Shown here in pieces: positions 21,308-29,790 of a DNA stretch of 64,000 nucleotides. Made by a program: the position numbers and the translations under genes. The stretch covers positions 1,302,001-1,366,000 of the forward strand of contig NZ_WPCV01000004.1 of NCBI RefSeq assembly GCF_018035235.1. Reading direction: 5' to 3'. The notes below the pieces were generated by a model. The model made no database searches, was not told the DNA's origin, and was given only the letters and a program-made list of their open reading frames with translations. Numbering within the stretch: position 1 is the first letter of the stretch; each line of letters opens with the position of its first letter. Source of the stretch: Citrobacter sp. On2M (GTDB lineage: Bacteria; Pseudomonadota; Gammaproteobacteria; Enterobacterales; Enterobacteriaceae).

Positions 21308-22669
21308 ATGACTCGCATTTATCCACCATCCGTCGTTGCCAAATTTGGCGGCACAAGCGTCGCTGATTTTGATGCGATGAACCGCAGCGCCAGCATTGTC
21401 CTTGCTGATCAAGATGTCCGTTTAGTCGTACTGTCTGCTTCTGCAGGCGTAACAAACTTACTGGTCGAGCTTTCTGAAGGTCTGGAAACGCATCAGCAAT
21501 TAGATAAACTTGAGACCTTACGCGCCATTCAATACAACATTATTTCCCGCCTGAAGCAGCCCTCCGTTATCAGCACGGAAATCGATAATCTTCTCAACAA
21601 CATACGCCACCTTGCACAAATGACGACGGTCTCACCATCCGATGCGCTAAGCGATGAATTGGTCAGCCACGGCGAGCTTATGTCCTCTTTGTTGTTTACT
21701 GAAGTTTTACGTGAACGATATGCCGAAGCCGGGTGGTTTGACGCTCGCAGCGTGATGTGTACCAACTCGAGTTTTGGCTGCGCCGAACCTGAACTTAGTA
21801 CCCTGCACCACCAGGTCGAGGCCCATCTTCGCCCTCGTCTTGAACACGCAATCATAGTGACCCAGGGATTTATCGGGCGTGATGCCGCCGGACACACTAC
21901 TACGCTTGGACGCGGTGGGAGTGATTACACGGCGACGCTTCTCGGTGAGGCGCTTCACGCCGCACGCGTGGACATTTGGACCGATGTGGCGGGGATATAT
22001 ACCACCGATCCGCGTATTGCGCCGCGGGCCAAACGCATTGATCACATCTCATTCTCCGAGGCCAGCGATATGGCCGCCTATGGTGCGAAAGTGCTCCATC
22101 CGGCAACACTGCTTCCGGCGATGCGTAAAAGCATTCCGGTCTTTGTTGGCTCAAGTAAGGATGCGGCTGCCGGCGGAACGCTGGTGCATAACACCACCGA
22201 TAATCCGCCGCGTTATCGTGCGCTCGCCGTGCGCCGTAAGCAGACGCTGTTGCGATTACACAGTCTGGAATCACAACCGTCCTGTGCTTTCCTGGCGCAA
22301 GTATTTGCCATTTTAGCCCGCCACACGGTCGCGGTAGATTTAGTCACAACCTCGGAGAATTGTATTGCGCTGGCACTAGATGCCACTCATGCGACGTCAG
22401 GCGAAGACCATATATTAACCACGGCATTATTTACCGCATTGTCCTCCCACTGTCGCGTGGAAGTAGAAACCGGACTGGCACTCGTCACTTTGGTTGGGAA
22501 TCAACTGACTCAGGCTGCGGGGGTTTGCAAAGACGTTTTTGCCTGGCTTGAAGAGCATACGGTACGAATGATTTGCCATGGAGCATCGAATGACAACCTG
22601 TGCATCCTGTTACCGGCTGACGATGCGGATAGCGCGGTTAGAGCATTACATTCTCGGTTATTCGAGTAA
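21308..22669 (+). CDS. Second aspartokinase (LysC paralogue), predicted lysine-insensitive
   Basis: Aspartate kinase of the AK III (LysC) type, 453 residues, monofunctional with no homoserine dehydrogenase domain. Kinase motifs VVAKFGGTSVADFDAMN (about 9-25), GFIGRD and TTTLGRGGSDYTATLL (about 197-212) are intact, followed by two ACT domains (about 313-450). Aligned by eye to E. coli LysC, three positions whose substitution relieves lysine inhibition there (Met318, Gly323, Thr352) are Ser322, Ala327 and Ala356 here, whereas Thr344 and Ser345 are kept. Its place opposite dat-ddc suggests it feeds aspartyl phosphate, and so aspartate semialdehyde, into diaminopropane synthesis. Weak Shine-Dalgarno. 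Confidence 0.87.
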   Translation: MTRIYPPSVVAKFGGTSVADFDAMNRSASIVLADQDVRLVVLSASAGVTNLLVELSEGLETHQQLDKLETLRAIQYNIISRLKQPSVISTEIDNLLNNIRHLAQMTTVSPSDALSDELVSHGELMSSLLFTEVLRERYAEAGWFDARSVMCTNSSFGCAEPELSTLHHQVEAHLRPRLEHAIIVTQGFIGRDAAGHTTTLGRGGSDYTATLLGEALHAARVDIWTDVAGIYTTDPRIAPRAKRIDHISFSEASDMAAYGAKVLHPATLLPAMRKSIPVFVGSSKDAAAGGTLVHNTTDNPPRYRALAVRRKQTLLRLHSLESQPSCAFLAQVFAILARHTVAVDLVTTSENCIALALDATHATSGEDHILTTALFTALSSHCRVEVETGLALVTLVGNQLTQAAGVCKDVFAWLEEHTVRMICHGASNDNLCILLPADDADSAVRALHSRLFE

Positions 22670-22782
22670 TTCTTCTATTATTCCGTAACGCGCTATCAAG
22701 CAAGATTTATAAACCAGCAGAGCCCTGGTTTTACAACCAAGGCTTTGCATTCAGACCGCCGGACTCTTAACAGAGGGACGAT

Positions 22783-23064
22783 TTAGTTATGACGGTGATT
22801 GGTGTCACCACGACGGCATCGTTTGTCATAATGACGTACCCACCAGTAACGGTCACTGATTTGTTCGTGCCCACCCACTCTGGCGCCTGCTAACCAGAGA
22901 ATACCGCCAACAAAAATACTGAGCACTGCACCATGTGCGAAAAACTGTGGCAGATTAAATTGCGGCAGTTGGTTTAAAATTGAATAACCCACTCCCACAA
23001 CCATCACCACCAACCCCAAAGCCATGAGCACGTTACCGAGTAGCGAAGCGTTTTTGCGTTTCAT
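22783..23064 (-). CDS. ychH: YchH, stress-induced inner-membrane protein
   Basis: 93-residue protein nearly identical to E. coli YchH (92). Two membrane helices (about 8-30 and 44-62) are followed by a basic, Arg/His-rich tail (RYWWVRHYDKRCRRGD). In E. coli it is induced by stress and has been linked to biofilm phenotypes; the mechanism is unknown. It is divergent from pth, and the intergenic region holds a weak GATCACA half-site of CRP type. Confidence 0.93.
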   Translation of the reverse strand: MKRKNASLLGNVLMALGLVVMVVGVGYSILNQLPQFNLPQFFAHGAVLSIFVGGILWLAGARVGGHEQISDRYWWVRHYDKRCRRGDTNHRHN

Positions 23065-23339
23065 GTGTCACCTCCGGAACTTTTGGGTTGTTACAGGAAA
23101 TACCCCTAATCCTTATGTGTAAAGTATAGACAACACTTCCATTCGCAAGTGCGCCAGCGATCACAATAACAAACACTCGCGCAACAAAACTTTACAAATA
23201 AACTACTGAACACACTAATTTTCCAATAGTCCACTCGTGCAATTATTCAGTTTTTAGTGATAAACACGCAGTTTTTTGTCAAGCGCACCTTCAGACAGTA
23301 AACTACACGTCGTTTATGGAAACACTCAGGATAAAACAC

Positions 23340-23924
23340 GTGACGATTAAACTGATTGTCGGTCTGGCGAACCCCGGCGCAGAGTATGCGGCAACGCGAC
23401 ACAACGCAGGCGCATGGTATGTCGATCTACTGGCAGAGAGATTACGCGCTCCCCTGCGCGATGAGCCGAAATTCTTCGGCTACACCTCCCGAGTAACGCT
23501 TGAAGGTGAGGATGTCCGTCTGCTGGTACCGACCACATTTATGAATCTTAGCGGTAAGGCCGTCGGTGCAATGGCCAGTTTTTATCGTATTAATCCCGAT
23601 GAAATTTTGGTCGCGCACGATGAATTAGACCTGCCACCTGGCGTTGCCAAATTTAAGCTTGGCGGCGGCCATGGCGGGCATAATGGCCTGAAAGATATTA
23701 TTAGCAAGTTGGGCAATAACCCTAACTTTCACCGATTACGCGTTGGAATTGGTCATCCGGGTGATAAAAACAAAGTTGTCGGGTTCGTTTTAGGCAAACC
23801 ACCTGTTTCAGAACAGAAGTTAATTGATGAAGCGATTGACGAAGCGGCACGTTGTACCGAGATTCTATTCAAAGATGGCCTGACCAAAGCAACGAGTCGG
23901 TTGCACACCTTTAAAGCGCAATAA
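23340..23924 (+). CDS. pth: Pth, peptidyl-tRNA hydrolase
   Basis: Releases tRNA from prematurely dropped peptidyl-tRNAs; essential in E. coli. 194 residues from the GTG at 23340, which matches the E. coli start and has an AGGA upstream; an ATG eight codons earlier (23316) is not used. Catalytic His20 lies in [14 protein letters not shown], Asp93 in [11 protein letters not shown], and the conserved Asn residues in FMNLSG and GGHNGLKDI are present. Confidence 0.97.
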   Translation: MTIKLIVGLANPGAEYAATRHNAGAWYVDLLAERLRAPLRDEPKFFGYTSRVTLEGEDVRLLVPTTFMNLSGKAVGAMASFYRINPDEILVAHDELDLPPGVAKFKLGGGHGGHNGLKDIISKLGNNPNFHRLRVGIGHPGDKNKVVGFVLGKPPVSEQKLIDEAIDEAARCTEILFKDGLTKATSRLHTFKAQ

Positions 23925-24039
23925 GCAGCGATGTGCGGCATTTTTCTCGCGTGCTGTGTATAATGGGCAGAGTTATTTACTTTTCTACAATCTGTTTTCT
24001 ATAACAGGTTGAATATCAAAAGATTAAGGTGATTTAAAC

Positions 24040-25134
24040 ATGGGATTCAAATGCGGTATCGTCGGTTTGCCAAACGTAGGCAAATCCACCCTGTTCAACG
24101 CGCTCACAAAAGCGGGTATTGAAGCGGCAAACTTCCCGTTCTGTACTATCGAGCCGAACACCGGTGTTGTCCCGATGCCCGATCCGCGTCTGGATCAGCT
24201 GGCCGAAATCGTCAAACCGCAGCGTATTCTGCCAACAACGATGGAATTCGTCGACATTGCCGGTCTGGTAAAAGGCGCGTCTAAAGGCGAAGGTCTGGGA
24301 AACCAGTTCCTGACTAACATCCGTGAAACCGAAGCGATCGGCCACGTTGTTCGCTGCTTTGAAAACGACAACATCATCCACGTTAATAACAAAGTGGATC
24401 CGGCTGACGACATTGAGGTTATCAATACCGAACTGGCGCTGTCTGATCTGGATACCTGTGAGCGCGCTATCCATCGCGTACAGAAGAAAGCCAAAGGCGG
24501 TGACAAAGACGCTAAAGCAGAATTGGCTGCACTGGAAAAATGCCTGCCGCAGTTGGAAAACGCCGGTATGCTGCGCGCACTAAAAACGCTGACTGACGAA
24601 GACAAAGCGGCCATCAAATACCTGAGCTTCCTGACCCTGAAGCCAACCATGTATATCGCTAACGTCAACGAAGACGGTTTTGAGAACAACCCGTACCTCG
24701 ACAAAGTACGCGAAATCGCGGCTGCCGAAGGTTCCGTTGTGGTTGCCGTTTGTGCTGCTGTTGAAGCTGACATTGCTGAACTCGATGATGCTGACCGCGA
24801 AGAATTCATGGCGGAAATGGGTCTGGAAGAACCAGGCCTGAACCGTGTTATCCGCGCAGGTTACGAATTGCTGAACCTGCAAACCTACTTCACCGCTGGC
24901 GTGAAAGAGGTTCGTGCATGGACCATCCCGGTCGGCGCCACGGCTCCACAGGCCGCCGGTAAAATTCACACAGACTTCGAGAAAGGCTTTATCCGCGCAC
25001 AAACCATCGCGTTTGAAGATTTCATCACCTATAAAGGTGAACAAGGTGCGAAAGAAGCCGGCAAGATGCGTGCAGAAGGTAAAGATTACATCGTTAAAGA
25101 TGGCGATGTAATGAACTTCCTGTTCAACGTCTAA
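24040..25134 (+). CDS. ychF: YchF (OLA1-type) ribosome-associated ATPase
   Basis: Universally conserved P-loop ATPase of the Obg family that binds ribosomes and modulates catalase and stress responses. 364 residues, one more than E. coli because of a small change in [14 protein letters not shown]-loop [11 protein letters not shown] (about 9-19), G3 [10 protein letters not shown] (about 72-81) and the variant specificity motif NVNEDG in place of NKxD, which explains ATP preference, are present, as are a coiled-coil insert and a C-terminal TGS domain (about 278-362). It lies 115 bases after pth. Confidence 0.97.
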   Translation: MGFKCGIVGLPNVGKSTLFNALTKAGIEAANFPFCTIEPNTGVVPMPDPRLDQLAEIVKPQRILPTTMEFVDIAGLVKGASKGEGLGNQFLTNIRETEAIGHVVRCFENDNIIHVNNKVDPADDIEVINTELALSDLDTCERAIHRVQKKAKGGDKDAKAELAALEKCLPQLENAGMLRALKTLTDEDKAAIKYLSFLTLKPTMYIANVNEDGFENNPYLDKVREIAAAEGSVVVAVCAAVEADIAELDDADREEFMAEMGLEEPGLNRVIRAGYELLNLQTYFTAGVKEVRAWTIPVGATAPQAAGKIHTDFEKGFIRAQTIAFEDFITYKGEQGAKEAGKMRAEGKDYIVKDGDVMNFLFNV

Positions 25135-25191
25135 ATAGAACCTGCTGTCTCATGAGGTTTCATTGAACTTCGTCGGGACCGAAAAAACTTA

Positions 25192-25219
25192 TGAAATCCA
25201 CGCAATTGCGTGGATTTTT
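25192..25219 (+). terminator. Rho-independent terminator after ychF
   Basis: AAATCCACGC, loop AATT, GCGTGGATTT plus T tract. It also marks the left end of the variable segment that runs to dhaK. Confidence 0.88.
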
Positions 25220-25306
25220 CATTTGATAGAGTCTCAACTCATCTCGTAACAACGCTGTCAAAAATGAGTACATATTGAGGCTGACTCCTTCGTGAAGCAC
25301 ATAGCC

Positions 25307-25573
25307 CTACAGTTTCTCCAGAATTAAACACGCTTCACGATTAAGCGTAATGAACTCCTGCCAGCTATATTGCTGTTGATAGTTAAGCTGATACTGCTTC
25401 TCTACCTGGCAAATAAGCGGGCGTGTTTCATAAATCGCACACAACTTTGTCTCCATCTGATAGTGCTGACAAATGCCGTCACCGCGATCTAGAAATTGCG
25501 TTTCACTGGCGCGATCGACATGGCGACAACAAGCGCCGCACTGGTTACAGGGAAACGCGGGTGTTAGCGTCAT
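25307..25573 (-). CDS. CxxCxxCC-type metal-binding protein (YkgJ family)
   Basis: 88-residue cytosolic protein with the YkgJ-family cysteine signature FPCNQCGACCRHV (residues about 8-20), later cysteines in GICQHYQ, LCAIYETRPLICQ and a C-terminal EACLIL. The family is presumed to bind an iron-sulfur cluster or zinc; its function is unknown. Its ATG overlaps the stop of the HNH-like gene (ATGA, 25570-25573), so it is translated as the last member of the minus-strand WYL operon. Whether it works with the operon's other products or was captured by it cannot be told from sequence. Confidence 0.82.
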   Translation of the reverse strand: MTLTPAFPCNQCGACCRHVDRASETQFLDRGDGICQHYQMETKLCAIYETRPLICQVEKQYQLNYQQQYSWQEFITLNREACLILEKL

Positions 25574-27141
25574 AGCTTACTTAACCAGCTACGCACAGAG
25601 CGGGTATTCCCTGCTTCAAAGGGTAGCGCAATATTACGGCGCTCAACCTCTGCACGCAGCAACAAACCGCGCTCAATTTCACTATTCACCGCGTTAAGAT
25701 GCAGCGAGAAGCGCGATAACGCAGACGTATCAATAGCAAACTCTAACGCCGAAAGCTCCAGTAGATAACGATCGAGTGCAGCATTCACCTGCTGATAATA
25801 CTCTAGTGCTTTCTGATAATTATCTTTAAACGTATCCAGAAACTCCCAGACCTTTTTCATCAATTTGCTGTGTTCCAGGAAGTTGTTCATTACCAGCGTC
25901 AGAATACCTGTCGCCAGCGCACCGCAGAAAGCGGCCAGTTCCGGGCCAAAAGGAAAGACGAGCATCTTGGCTAAAGCATCATTAACCACCACCCCAGCAG
26001 CCACGGACACACCCGCAGCCACCAGCTTGCTCACCGCTTTAGCTAGCTGCCCCGGCGCTAACCCCTCAGGATTAAAGACCATAACTTTAAAGGCCTGTAC
26101 CAAATTGTTCCACATCTCACGAATCAGGCGCACCATCATCTTCTTAGTCGTAAAGAAGATATTGAAGAGCGTCGTCGTAATGCTGGAGAGCACGCCACCG
26201 ATGGCACCGTCTTTAAAGGACGTCAGGAAAGTGTTGAATTTACCCTGCACTCGCTGCCAGACTGCGCGTAATGCCTCCGCCGCATCTTGCAGGAAGTCTC
26301 CGGCATCGAATGAACGACGATGCTTCTCAAAGATCACGGGAATACGCTCGCGGAACTCAAACCAGGTCTCTGCCAGAACCAACCCCAACATCTGCCGCGT
26401 TCCCATGCGAAACGCATTGTTCATTGTGGCAGTGGCGACATTCTTCGCAAACTTGCTGCTGGTGTAATATTCCCGATTGATCGTACTGTTGTATTTTGCC
26501 CGCGCCTTTTTGTCGGCCTCTTTCATCCGTTCAAAATCGGCGGCGGCTTTATTTTCCAGCTTATTAAGTTTTTTTTGCTCTTGCTCGGAAAGCGTTAGCT
26601 GGCTGCGTAAACGGGCAATTTCCTGCGTAGTCGCAGCATACTGTTCTTGTAGCGTTTGCACGAAGGCATCCATCGTTTTCGCCTTCTTCGCCTTATTCAG
26701 CGACTCATTCGTGAAGGTCAGATTTGATGAATCATTAGCCAGATCGGCACCATCGCATTCGGCAAGGATACGCCCTGGATCGTTGTGAATTTCATGGGCG
26801 GCAATAATATGGTCGAGGTTCTTTTTATCATTAGCAGCAAATCTCTCACCGGTGTAGGTATCAGTCAACGTACCAGCTTCGTGCGCCTTTTTTCCCGCCC
26901 GATTGGTGGCAATGTAGTTTTCGTGGCTATGATAATGATGAGAATCATACCCTTCACGTTGCTCGTATCGTTGACGCTCGGCATCGGTAGCATACACTCC
27001 CTCGCGAGCGTTATGGATGGTATTCACATCGCCGCCGTGTTTATCCTCCAGCAAGAGAAAATCCAACCCAAAAGAGGTGGTCAGACTCTTGACCACCGTC
27101 TGATGTAACTCTTCACCCCAGTCAAACCTGGCTGTGTTCAT
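25570..27141 (-). CDS. Unknown HNH-like protein with hydrophobic C-terminal half
   Basis: 523 residues from ATG 27141, which has a good GGTGAG Shine-Dalgarno; the longest frame starts 24 codons upstream at 27213, inside the preceding gene. I do not recognise a named protein. Residues about 105-165 look like an HNH/HNN nuclease core: LDHIIAAHEIHND, then LANDSSNLTFTNESLNKAKK, that is Asp-His, Asn-Leu and Asn-x-x-Lys at nuclease-like spacing. Residues about 165-225 form a charged coiled coil (EQEQKKLNKLENKAAADFE). Residues about 355-435 contain two or three hydrophobic segments (KLVAAGVSVAAGVVVNDALA, FCGALATGILTLVMNNFL). A nuclease-like head on a membrane-seeking body, encoded beside a glycine-rich membrane protein and a WYL regulator, suggests a defence or conflict system. 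This is inference. Confidence 0.7.
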   Translation of the reverse strand: MNTARFDWGEELHQTVVKSLTTSFGLDFLLLEDKHGGDVNTIHNAREGVYATDAERQRYEQREGYDSHHYHSHENYIATNRAGKKAHEAGTLTDTYTGERFAANDKKNLDHIIAAHEIHNDPGRILAECDGADLANDSSNLTFTNESLNKAKKAKTMDAFVQTLQEQYAATTQEIARLRSQLTLSEQEQKKLNKLENKAAADFERMKEADKKARAKYNSTINREYYTSSKFAKNVATATMNNAFRMGTRQMLGLVLAETWFEFRERIPVIFEKHRRSFDAGDFLQDAAEALRAVWQRVQGKFNTFLTSFKDGAIGGVLSSITTTLFNIFFTTKKMMVRLIREMWNNLVQAFKVMVFNPEGLAPGQLAKAVSKLVAAGVSVAAGVVVNDALAKMLVFPFGPELAAFCGALATGILTLVMNNFLEHSKLMKKVWEFLDTFKDNYQKALEYYQQVNAALDRYLLELSALEFAIDTSALSRFSLHLNAVNSEIERGLLLRAEVERRNIALPFEAGNTRSVRSWLSKL

Positions 27142-27160
27142 TGTGCTCACCCATAGCAAT

Positions 27161-27180
27161 GCCGGGCAGAATCGCCCGGC
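27161..27180. repeat. Perfect GC hairpin between two genes of the WYL operon
   Basis: GCCGGGC (27161-27167), 6-base loop, GCCCGGC (27174-27180), sitting between the stop of the glycine-rich gene and the Shine-Dalgarno of the HNH-like gene. No T tract follows, so it is more likely an mRNA processing or stability element than a terminator. Confidence 0.6.
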
Positions 27181-27187
27181 AGGTCGA

Positions 27188-28285
27188 TTAAATACGAGAA
27201 GAAAATGCGTCAAACTCAGAAGCAGAAGCCGACAGTTTTTCGTCCAGAATCTCTTTGTTCAGCAGGTTCATACCGTTGCTGTCGGTCTGCAGTTGGATCA
27301 CCCCATCTTCGATAACGGCTTCTCCGTTTTCCTGCGTCACCGGCTTGAACAGCGGCGTGGTGATCACGTCGGTCATGATGGCGGCTAATTCATAACCATG
27401 GTCGATAATCGCCATGATCTCTTCCGACTCACTAATTTCGGTGGTGATATTCTTCTCATGACGTTCAACAATGATGGCATGCATTGCTTTCAGCGGTTCA
27501 AAGTAGTGTTGAACAAAGACGCTATGCATACGGGTAATTGATTCATAAATACTATTTACATACCGCTGCACCTTCGTCAGATGCGCTTCAGCCGCATTCA
27601 TTTTTTCCACCGCCGCGGTCACTTCACGAGAGCTTTGATAAGCATTGTTAAGTGCTTTTTCGGCATGGCTATCGTAAGCCCAGCCCGCAATAGCAATCAG
27701 CGGAGCCACTACCGCACCGCCGAGCACCATCGCGCCGCCCGCCATCCCCCACCCACCTGCGGCCAGGGAACCACCACCAATAGCCGCCATTGTGGCGTTA
27801 TACGCCGCCGCACCAGACAGGGCGGCGATCGGCGTACCGGTAGAAGCTGCGGCAAACGCCATAACACCGCTGTACACGGCAAAACCAGCGGCAGCACCAG
27901 AAACCCCGGCACCGACGACTGTCGTCAAGTATTCCGTGGCGGAAATCGCCAGACTTTGAATTTTATTGATATTGTGCTGCGGTACCTTCAGACGAAGATC
28001 TTTATGCCCATCCTTAGCCATACGCGCCAACAGATCGTCGGCAATCGTTTTAAATTCATTGAAATCTTTACCGATTTTCAGCTCTTTTTCACCCAGTTCG
28101 GCCAGTTTTTTCGACGTTGTTTCATTTGCCTGATCAAAACTCTCTTTATGCTTATCAAAGCGACGTTGCGCGCGATCTAATACATCATCAGCTTCCGATT
28201 TTTTCTGATAGCCATCATAAGCTTTTTTGCCGCCAAACGCCGTTGCCGCTGCCGCGACGCCCAGAATAATGAATGGTAATGCCAT
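27188..28285 (-). CDS. Unknown glycine/alanine-rich membrane protein
   Basis: 365 residues from ATG 28285, which has an AAGGAG upstream; a TTG seven codons earlier is within that Shine-Dalgarno and is rejected. Layout: an N-terminal hydrophobic helix (about 2-18, LPFIILGVAAAATAFGG), a long charged coiled coil (about 25-95), a central Gly/Ala-rich hydrophobic block (about 112-205) with glycine-zipper-like spacing such as AAIGGGSLAAGGWGMAGG, and a C-terminal helical region with a second coiled coil (about 210-290). Such architecture is seen in helical pore-forming or membrane-tethering proteins. No enzyme motif was found. It sits between the WYL regulator (38 bases upstream) and the HNH-like gene (46 bases downstream). 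Confidence 0.7.
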   Translation of the reverse strand: MALPFIILGVAAAATAFGGKKAYDGYQKKSEADDVLDRAQRRFDKHKESFDQANETTSKKLAELGEKELKIGKDFNEFKTIADDLLARMAKDGHKDLRLKVPQHNINKIQSLAISATEYLTTVVGAGVSGAAAGFAVYSGVMAFAAASTGTPIAALSGAAAYNATMAAIGGGSLAAGGWGMAGGAMVLGGAVVAPLIAIAGWAYDSHAEKALNNAYQSSREVTAAVEKMNAAEAHLTKVQRYVNSIYESITRMHSVFVQHYFEPLKAMHAIIVERHEKNITTEISESEEIMAIIDHGYELAAIMTDVITTPLFKPVTQENGEAVIEDGVIQLQTDSNGMNLLNKEILDEKLSASASEFDAFSSRI

Positions 28286-28323
28286 AGATAATAATCTCCT
28301 TTGCAATAAATCGTTGTTACCTG

Positions 28324-29244
28324 CTACGCATCACATTCCAGAACAGGAACGGGGTCGCGATCGCCAGTGATGTAGTTATGCAGTATATTGATGACCGTTT
28401 TTTTCAACCATTCTGGTTCCAGAATTTCTATATTTGGTAACCAGAATAGAATTAGTGGAATAATTTGATTCTGATGTGCTGCCTTGCAAAGCAAAGTCAC
28501 GCCATCATTCTCTTCGCGAACCAATTCTTGCTGAGGCAGTAAATCTCGTCTTGCGAAGTAGCCAGCAATGCTGTGTTTAATACGCACCCGCACTTCAAAC
28601 GTATCTTCACTCACCCAGGGATCGCGATGCTCGTCAATTAATGACAGTGTGGGTATATCAACCGCAAAATGCTCTTTCCGGATATCCAACCACCGAATTT
28701 TACTTAACGAAAAAGACTTAAGTTTTCCGTCCTCAGTCGCCTGCAGATACCAAATATTTTTCTGGTTAACTAATTTATAAGGGTGAACAGTGCGCGTTTT
28801 GTCTTTATATAAAATATGACAGACTCTGTTTTTCTGAATCGCTTTTTCTAATAAGTTAAAATACTTTCGCAAATCATTTCTGACTGAATGTTCAGGGCGA
28901 CCAAACTGAACTCTAACGTGCTGTTCTTCAGCTCTTTTTTCTAAGTTAAGCCAAAAATCTTCATCTCTCTCAGGAAAAACCGCATCGGCGTCCAGCAGCT
29001 TTGCCAGTGGGCCATGAAGGGCATAGGCGCTATTATTCTGCGCTCGAACCGGTATCAATCGATACTCTCCGCCACCACTCCCCTCAATAAAAGAGGAAAG
29101 CATATTAAGATCACGATAGACCGTTCGTTCAGTGATATTAAATTTTTTCATCAACTGATAGCGATTCACAACGCCACAAGTTTGTAGCTCTATTAGGATA
29201 TCGACTAAACGTTCTGCTGAGCAACTCCTTGCTGAATCAGCCAT
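28324..29244 (-). CDS. WYL-domain transcriptional regulator
   Basis: 306 residues from ATG 29244 (AGGTG 5 bases upstream; a GTG two codons earlier is possible). An N-terminal DeoR-like winged helix-turn-helix (about 10-65, with NRYQLMKKFNITERTVYRDL) is followed by a WYL domain (about 135-215) that contains the literal motif in KNIWYLQATEDG and a FSLSKIRWLDI strand, then a C-terminal WCX-like region. WYL regulators such as BrxR and CapW are known autorepressors of BREX and CBASS defence loci. Here a 19-base dyad overlaps the predicted promoter, the arrangement expected for autorepression of this operon. Confidence 0.85.
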   Translation of the reverse strand: MADSARSCSAERLVDILIELQTCGVVNRYQLMKKFNITERTVYRDLNMLSSFIEGSGGGEYRLIPVRAQNNSAYALHGPLAKLLDADAVFPERDEDFWLNLEKRAEEQHVRVQFGRPEHSVRNDLRKYFNLLEKAIQKNRVCHILYKDKTRTVHPYKLVNQKNIWYLQATEDGKLKSFSLSKIRWLDIRKEHFAVDIPTLSLIDEHRDPWVSEDTFEVRVRIKHSIAGYFARRDLLPQQELVREENDGVTLLCKAAHQNQIIPLILFWLPNIEILEPEWLKKTVINILHNYITGDRDPVPVLECDA

Positions 29245-29289
29245 AAGCACCTACTTTTCTGTTTTCCTTACACAAATTATATATAAAAT

Positions 29290-29308
29290 ACTGACATATC
29301 CTGTCAGT
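29290..29308. promoter_or_regulatory. Dyad operator over the WYL operon promoter
   Basis: ACTGACA-TATCC-TGTCAGT is a perfect 7-base inverted repeat. On the minus strand its left arm gives CTGACA, a one-mismatch -35 hexamer, followed after 18 bases by TATATA (near 29267-29272) as -10. A repressor bound here would block RNA polymerase. The likely binder is the WYL protein encoded immediately downstream. Confidence 0.65.
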
Positions 29309-29309
29309 G

Positions 29310-29790
29310 TATCGGCACGCTAATCATTTTTTTTAGAGAAATCGGCAATTTATTTAACCGTTAGTCACATTAGGCAATTTTTAGGGGCAAAAAGCTCTCC
29401 TCATCAAGAGTAAATGCCAGAGGTATGACAGCAGAAAGACCGCCTGCATACATCCTCAACAAACTGGCTAACGGCTATCTCTTCCACTAAGCCAAATTCA
29501 ACGTTGAGTTTGCAAAGGTGGATTGTCAGGAGAATTTCTTAATGATGGCCAGCACCGTGATATGAACGCCGGTATTTGGCTTCTTCACGCTGAGTAAAAA
29601 AACATCATCCGCAGAAGGATGTGGATGCGCTGGCAGCAGAAGAGCTAAATGGGGGATTTTACACTTCAACAACTCCCCATCTGTTTACGCGGTTGCAGCT
29701 GTTAGTGCTGCTGATTGAGGCGTTGAAACACAAGCTAATTCGTTGTAGAACCAGGCTTACCCATTGATTTCATAGTGACAAGGGGCTAAT
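29310..29790. other. Gene-free stretch with a possible degraded coding remnant
   Basis: About 480 bases with no convincing gene. On the plus strand a frame without a start codon (about 29595-29769) would encode a leucine-rich stretch including DALAAEELNGG and HLFTRLQLLVLLIEALKH before a stop. It looks protein-like and may be the decayed 3' end of a lost gene. I could not identify it. The right end must contain the promoter of the GntR-type gene. Confidence 0.35.

Noticed and set aside
21130-21318. 62-codon minus-strand frame in the dat-aspartokinase gap
   Set aside because: Overlaps the start of the aspartokinase gene, has no Shine-Dalgarno and a composition unlike a protein; judged chance.
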